A stretch of 64,000 nt of DNA from an uncultured delta proteobacterium (GTDB taxonomy: Bacteria; Myxococcota_A; Polyangia; Polyangiales; Polyangiaceae): positions 31,998 through 95,997 of the forward strand of contig CAITIQ010000660.1 in NCBI GenBank assembly GCA_903892415.1, in the 5' to 3' direction. Below the pieces are notes generated by a model. It saw only the letters and a program-made list of their open reading frames with translations, was not told where the DNA came from and did not search any database. The position numbers and the translations under genes are program-made. Each line of letters begins with the position of its first letter. Position 1 is the first letter of the stretch. Below are positions 60,603-64,000 of this stretch, in pieces.

Positions 60603-62138
60603 CTACATGTGCAGCGGCAACGGGTGCTGGCATAATCCGCGCCCCAAGCGAGTTGGCCTCGTGGCGGAATCGGTAGACGCGGCGGACTTAAAATCCGCGT
60701 TCGAAAGAAGTGCGGGTTCGAGTCCCGCCGAGGCCACAAGTCCCTGTTTTCTTTGGCCAGAATTGCGCACTCGCAAAGGTCGAAAAGCAGGGCGACCGGC
60801 CTGTTTTGCTGCCTGCTCCGTGCCTGCTGTGTCGGCCCGCCAGCCAAGCAAGGCGTCGAGCTCACCCAAGAACGGCATGCGCGCTTCTCGGAAGGTTCGG
60901 GCGGGTCGCTGGTAAACGCGCAGCATGTTCGAGCTTCGGTGACCCGTGCGATCGGTCACCCATGCCTCAGACATTCCCCGGGCAAGCGCTTCAGTGACGA
61001 AGAGTGCTCGGAGCGCATGAATCGCGGTCGGCTTGGCTGTAGCGGACCCCTCGAAAAGCTCGGCCCGATTGATACCGGCCAAGCGCAGGTGGTCGCGATA
61101 GGCATTTGCCCGCACGCGTAGGGCCTCCCCGCTCTTTGCAATAAAGACGCGGGCTCGGTCATCGGCCGGCGCTGTAAGCTCTTTCCAGCGAGCCAGCGCA
61201 CGCGCTGTATCCGGTCGAAGGGCCCATGAGCGCGGGTCATCGGTCTTGTTCTCATCGAGCCGCACAAGTCCCCGCTCCGTGTCGACGTTGGCCCAGGTGA
61301 GCCGCTCAGCCTCATCGTGGCGCATACCCTCACGAGCAACGAAGCCAACGAAGAGACGTAGCGCCAACGGCGCCGAGCTGGCCACGAAGAGATCGGCCTC
61401 GCTTGGGTACAGGGTTGCCTGCTTCTTCTGCGAGCCTTTCGGCACACGAGGAAGCCAGCCAACCGGGATCGGATTGTGGTTCACCACCCGCAACGGAAAC
61501 ACCGCCAGCTTCAGCACACGGTGAACGATCTGGGCGATCTGCCTTCGAGTCGCCGGGGCAAGCTCCAAAGGTAGATTGGCCATCATGCGCTCGGCGTCAT
61601 CGATCGAGAAGGCCTTGATGCTGACGGACCCAACCACCGGAAAAACGAACTTCTCGAGCCGTTGCTTGTCGTCGGCAGCAGATCGCTTCTCCTTCAAGTG
61701 ATGCGGGAAGCGCTTGGCTAAGTCTCCGGACGTCCAAAGCTCAGCAACGGCCTGGAAGGTATCGCCCAGCTTCACCGGTGAAGGGATCCGAAGCTTGCCA
61801 GCGACGAGACGACTAACCGTCAATTCCAGTTCGCTCAGTCGCTTTGGGTCGGTCGCTTCAGCTGCGCGCGCAAGGATCTTCGGCAGCAATTCAACGTGCG
61901 AGGGCTCGCCGGTCGCTCGCAGCGCACGTGCCATTCCAGCCATGACGGCGGCGCGTGGCCTCGCTTCCGCTTCGGTCTTAGCCCACTGGACGTGGAATGC
62001 GGCTCGCCTGTTAGTGGCGATCGGAATGCGGATGTAGACCCGCCCGCGCATTGTGAGCACGTTCCCCGTGGCATCTGCTCGGGTTACACCTTGCCCCTTG
62101 CGCTTTGCCGCGCGTTCCTGCACGTTCATCAAGCTCAT
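60603..62138 (-). CDS. Tyrosine recombinase (phage-type integrase)
   Basis: 511 residues as it stands. A core-binding region (125-215) precedes the catalytic domain, with Arg273 (REGMRHDEA), Lys298, His374-x-x-Arg377 (AIHALRALF), His400 (TGHRS) and nucleophile Tyr409 (RVYQRP). It therefore looks active. Residues 467-484 are encoded by the antisense of the tRNA core, and residues 485-511 by the tRNA 5' half and host DNA beyond it, so the present C-terminus is borrowed. The native tail is probably the 87 residues at 59662-59925, which would make a protein of 571. The RHH-type gene lies upstream and a phage-like gene group behind that. Confidence 0.92.
   Translation of the reverse strand: MSLMNVQERAAKRKGQGVTRADATGNVLTMRGRVYIRIPIATNRRAAFHVQWAKTEAEARPRAAVMAGMARALRATGEPSHVELLPKILARAAEATDPKRLSELELTVSRLVAGKLRIPSPVKLGDTFQAVAELWTSGDLAKRFPHHLKEKRSAADDKQRLEKFVFPVVGSVSIKAFSIDDAERMMANLPLELAPATRRQIAQIVHRVLKLAVFPLRVVNHNPIPVGWLPRVPKGSQKKQATLYPSEADLFVASSAPLALRLFVGFVAREGMRHDEAERLTWANVDTERGLVRLDENKTDDPRSWALRPDTARALARWKELTAPADDRARVFIAKSGEALRVRANAYRDHLRLAGINRAELFEGSATAKPTAIHALRALFVTEALARGMSEAWVTDRTGHRSSNMLRVYQRPARTFREARMPFLGELDALLGWRADTAGTEQAAKQAGRPAFRPLRVRNSGQRKQGLVASAGLEPALLSNADFKSAASTDSATRPTRLGRGLCQHPLPLHM
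60655..60736 (+). tRNA. tRNA-Leu (anticodon UAA)
   Basis: Acceptor GGCCTCG pairs perfectly with CGAGGCC (60729-60735), discriminator A at 60736. D arm with GGCGGAATCGGTAGACGC, anticodon stem GCGGA/TCCGC around loop CTTAAAA (anticodon TAA), long variable arm with GTTCGAAAGAAGT, T arm GCGGG-TTCGAGT-CCCGC. CCA is not encoded. The 3' part from the anticodon loop serves as integration core. Confidence 0.95.
60686..60740 (+). repeat. 55-bp attachment-core copy B (3' part of tRNA-Leu)
   Basis: Identical to the reverse complement of 59608-59662; the two copies face each other across 1,023 bp (59663-60685). Divergence begins at once outside the 55 bp on both sides. The integrase gene runs antisense through it. 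Confidence 0.92.
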
Positions 62139-62199
62139 GGTTGTTACCTAACTGTGAGTCACGACCCTGGACGTTAGCGCGTCGCAGGGTCTCTTAGTC

Positions 62200-62406
62200 T
62201 TACGTGCCTTTGACACTAACCGTCAATGCTAATTCTTCTTCGAGCCGCTCTAGCCCGCGTATCACGCATAGCTTAGCGACCCTTGCCCGGCTCAATTGAG
62301 CGGTAGATGCGACCGCATCAAGGCGCGCCTCGAGTGCTGAGTCAGTACGAAACGAGACGCCGCTGAACGCTCGCTCGTCCTTGTTGGTGGGCTTCGTTGC
62401 TCCCAT
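62200..62406 (-). CDS. Ribbon-helix-helix-type small DNA-binding protein
   Basis: 68 residues from the ATG at 62406. FSGVSFRTDSALEARLDAVA, then STAQLSRARVAKLCVIRGLE, then RLEEELAL is the beta-helix-helix plan of Arc/CopG proteins. It lies 61 bp upstream of the integrase on the same strand, a usual place for a regulator or excision-control factor of an element. The upstream gap holds a dyad that might be its own site. Confidence 0.65.
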   Translation of the reverse strand: MGATKPTNKDERAFSGVSFRTDSALEARLDAVASTAQLSRARVAKLCVIRGLERLEEELALTVSVKGT

Positions 62407-62414
62407 AGGCCAGT

Positions 62415-62478
62415 AAGATATCACGCGATGTCGGGCCTGTAAGGGAGCCGGATGTTGATTGTCTGAAAGCGATATCTT
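62415..62478. promoter_or_regulatory. Separated dyad AAGATATC / GATATCTT upstream of the RHH gene
   Basis: AAGATATC at 62415-62422 and GATATCTT at 62471-62478 face each other 48 bp apart, just before the RHH gene start at 62406. Arc/CopG proteins often bind such pairs near their own promoter. Confidence 0.35.
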
Positions 62479-62540
62479 GTCGCGGGGTTAGCGATGACGA
62501 TTTGTCCTGACGAATGTGCGCATCGCCATAGTGCGCATGT

Positions 62541-62559
62541 GACCGCGGCTGACGCGGTC
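62541..62559. other. Perfect hairpin in the 295-bp gap 62407-62701
   Basis: GACCGCG-GCTGA-CGCGGTC, 7-bp stem, no T-run on either side. The same gap contains a run of nine C (about 62609-62617). I find no convincing gene in 62407-62701; it is likely a control region between the integrase module and the phage-like genes. Confidence 0.5.
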
Positions 62560-62701
62560 GCTGAAGTACTCCGGCGATGCGTGGGACGGTGACACGCATC
62601 GGCAAAAGGCCCCCCCCCGTCCCTTTGAGCACCCGGCTCTGAGTTGACTCTCTTAGAGAGCGGCTCGATTTGGCCCATTTTCCCGAATGAAAACAAGGTC
62701 G

Positions 62702-63115
62702 TCACTCGAGTGCCCCGGCGAGCACTTGTGTCGAGCCCGGAACACCAGCACCGAGCGCGTTAGCGAGCACGCGCACGTCGGCGTTTGTGGCGAAGTGCGT
62801 GGTGATTGCGGCCGCCGTAGCTCCAGCTCGAACGGCAAACGAGCGGAGGCCGCCAACAACGGAGGCCCTCCACATTTCGAGGTAGGAGGCTTCTGCGGTG
62901 GCTTTCTGCTCCGCTGAAAGAGCCAGACTACCAACCAGCGACGGCGCAAAGTTGAGCGCCCACGCTTGCCACGCTGTGATCTGGTAAGCGCCTGGGAACA
63001 CCGAGAGATCGGCCGGGAACCGCGTGCGCTCGACTTCGTAGAGCGCGAGCGCGAGCCCGCTCCCGGTGTGGCTTCCGTCATCGGCGACGGTTACGGATCC
63101 AGCGTTGAGCGCCAT
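62702..63115 (-). CDS. Phage-like hypothetical protein (possible virion component)
   Basis: 137 residues. Begins MALNAGSVTVADDGSHTGSG, then LALALYEVERTRFP; a small beta-rich start followed by helices (SAEQKATAEASYLEMWRASV, GATAAAITTHFATNADVRVL) and ending in GVPGSTQVLAGALE. A start of the form N..SVTV..DGS..GSG.A.A.Y is, from memory, seen in short tail or baseplate-region proteins of phages; I hold this loosely. Three bases separate it from the next gene upstream, so it is part of an operon. Confidence 0.6.
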   Translation of the reverse strand: MALNAGSVTVADDGSHTGSGLALALYEVERTRFPADLSVFPGAYQITAWQAWALNFAPSLVGSLALSAEQKATAEASYLEMWRASVVGGLRSFAVRAGATAAAITTHFATNADVRVLANALGAGVPGSTQVLAGALE

Positions 63116-63118
63116 GGC

Positions 63119-63346
63119 CTACTGAACCCCCGCCGACTTCGCGTTGCTGGCGCCATGAATCCAATAGCCCGCGACGTCGGGGCCGCTGGGGACGCGAGGA
63201 CGCGACCGCCACCGAGCAACCACGCCGTTCAGCGCGACGACAAGCTCTTGGCGCTCCTCGTCGGTGAGGTCTTTCTCGCCGCCGTCAACGATGGCCTCGA
63301 AGATCGCCTTTGCCATCTCCCTGTTGGGTTGGAGTTTCGTGCTCAT
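63119..63346 (-). CDS. Small phage-like protein
   Basis: 75 residues from the ATG at 63346, whose first base overlaps the stop of the gene before it (TGATG-type), in line with a tight phage operon. MSTKLQPNREMAKAIFEAIV, DGGEKDLTDEERQELVVALN, then a basic end. Helical and charged; no family recognised. A longer frame to 63409 would overlap the previous gene and is not preferred. Confidence 0.6.
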   Translation of the reverse strand: MSTKLQPNREMAKAIFEAIVDGGEKDLTDEERQELVVALNGVVARWRSRPRVPSGPDVAGYWIHGASNAKSAGVQ

Positions 63347-63942
63347 CAGAGGTGCCCATCCCTTTGAGCCAAGCGCACGTCCTCGGGGGTAAGCCCAACA
63401 CGCTTGCACAATTCTCGAAGCTCTTCGTCGAGCGGGATGCAGCCGGGGTCACCAGGGCGGCCCTGCAGCGAGCGCAGCTCGTCGGTCATGCCCATGTCGA
63501 CCATGGTCGGAAGCATCGCCATTGCACTCTCCAGCCACTCAGGGCCCAGGGCTTGGCCGGCTTCCTCCCAGATCGTGCGATAGGCCGGGGGAACCTTGCC
63601 CGCACGACTGGCGCCGTTGACCATCTCCGAAATGGTCTGCCCCACCGAAGTGTCGAGGCCATCGAGAATTGTCGCGAGTTCATCGTTGCCGATCTTCGCG
63701 CCCAGCTTCTCAAACTGCTCGCGTTGGTCGCGCTTGATCTTGCGCCTCGCGATTGCTGACAAGACGATCTCGCTCGTCTTCTGGGCCTTCATGAGTTCGG
63801 CGGCTCGCTTCTGCGCAACCACCCAGCTTTGAGCCTGATCAATCGTGGTGGCTCCGCTTGCGGTGAAGATCGCTCCGACGAGATCCGCAACTTCGCTACG
63901 GGACGAGTTGAGCAGCTCGACGATCTCCGCCTTGGCAGCCAT
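63346..63942 (-). CDS. Phage-like hypothetical protein, helical
   Basis: 198 residues from the ATG at 63942 (AGGA seven bases upstream). Mostly helices: MAAKAEIVELLNSSRSEVAD, AQSWVVAQKRAAELMKAQKT, RRKIKRDQREQFEKLGAKIG, IWEEAGQALGPEWLESAMAM, LDEELRELCKRVGLTPEDVR. No catalytic motif. It is translationally coupled to the next gene. The frame is also open from 63943 to the window edge, so the true start could lie outside. No function recognised. Confidence 0.6.
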   Translation of the reverse strand: MAAKAEIVELLNSSRSEVADLVGAIFTASGATTIDQAQSWVVAQKRAAELMKAQKTSEIVLSAIARRKIKRDQREQFEKLGAKIGNDELATILDGLDTSVGQTISEMVNGASRAGKVPPAYRTIWEEAGQALGPEWLESAMAMLPTMVDMGMTDELRSLQGRPGDPGCIPLDEELRELCKRVGLTPEDVRLAQRDGHL

Positions 63943-64000
63943 AAGCGGTTCCTGGTGTCGCGTTGCAGGAAGGTTGGTCAACGCGATGTTGATGATCGCG

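Larger units (their letters stand above)
60686..64000. mobile_element. Integrated phage-like element, left part (runs off the right edge)
   Basis: Begins at the tRNA-Leu core and contains integrase, a ribbon-helix-helix protein and at least three phage-like genes, all on the minus strand. The far end is not in the window. The expected direct-repeat copy of the core is not seen to the right; an inverted copy is seen to the left instead. Confidence 0.7.

Noticed and set aside
62342..62705. Minus-strand frames of 94-96 residues between the RHH gene and the phage-like genes
   Set aside because: They pass through the C-run and hairpin, have no ribosome site and no recognisable protein character.
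63943..64000. A further gene at the right edge
   Set aside because: The frame is open to the edge but only 19 codons are visible; it could be an extension of the last gene or the end of another, and neither can be decided.

Overview
The window is GC-rich bacterial DNA that looks like a member of the Myxococcota, most likely the Polyangia. The evidence is a very high density of lipoproteins with Gly/Ser-rich linkers after the lipobox, two large Ser/Thr protein kinases, PEGA and MopE-like Asp-rich proteins, FG-GAP and CotH surface proteins, a Myxococcales-type sigma factor (Sig-70_gmx1 type) and long TPR proteins. Assignment is by family recognition only.

Layout. 1-2149: end of pgpA, then a convergent hybrid histidine kinase. 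2299-5474: a PEP mutase/nucleotidyltransferase fusion (phosphonate metabolism), then a MocR-type regulator with a near-perfect dyad in front of it. 5478-17666 (minus): a class IV aminotransferase behind a giant TPR protein of about 3,765 residues built on a 72-residue period. 17873-19527: 3-hydroxyacyl-CoA dehydrogenase and enoyl-CoA hydratase, overlapping. 19533-23769 (minus): PEGA membrane protein, metallophosphatase, GlgC. 23900-28357: lipoproteins, a GarR-type reductase, a coiled-coil membrane protein and an exported methyltransferase-like protein. 28418-32034 (minus): Cys-repeat lipoprotein and TPR/PEGA-like protein. 32184-36105: AlaA-type aminotransferase, CotH lipoprotein (minus), rsmG. 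36122-40256 (minus): Ser/Thr kinase and FG-GAP lipoprotein.

40640-43902 holds a decayed kinase fragment and a lipid desaturation operon: MerR regulator, ferredoxin-reductase-like electron donor and fatty acid desaturase. 44319-48346 is a divergent signalling locus: sigma factor plus zinc-ribbon protein on one side, zinc-finger Ser/Thr kinase with TPRs on the other. 48359-51223 (minus) is a tight four-gene run (fasciclin, DCC oxidoreductase, esterase, Nei). 51358-56306 has surface proteins and an FAD oxidoreductase/ECF41 sigma pair. 56328-59599 has MarC, an Lrp regulator, a thioredoxin-like lipoprotein and small lipoproteins.

59608-64000 is the mobile part and the most unusual region. A tyrosine integrase abuts tRNA-Leu(UAA) and is followed by phage-like genes running off the right edge. 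A second copy of the 55-bp attachment core (tRNA anticodon loop to just past the 3' end) lies 1.0 kb to the left, but inverted. It is followed in frame by what looks like the native C-terminal tail of the same integrase. Flipping the 1,023-bp segment between the two cores would rebuild a 571-residue integrase and put the tRNA gene next to its other flank. This points to an integrase-mediated inversion, or to a larger inversion after integration.
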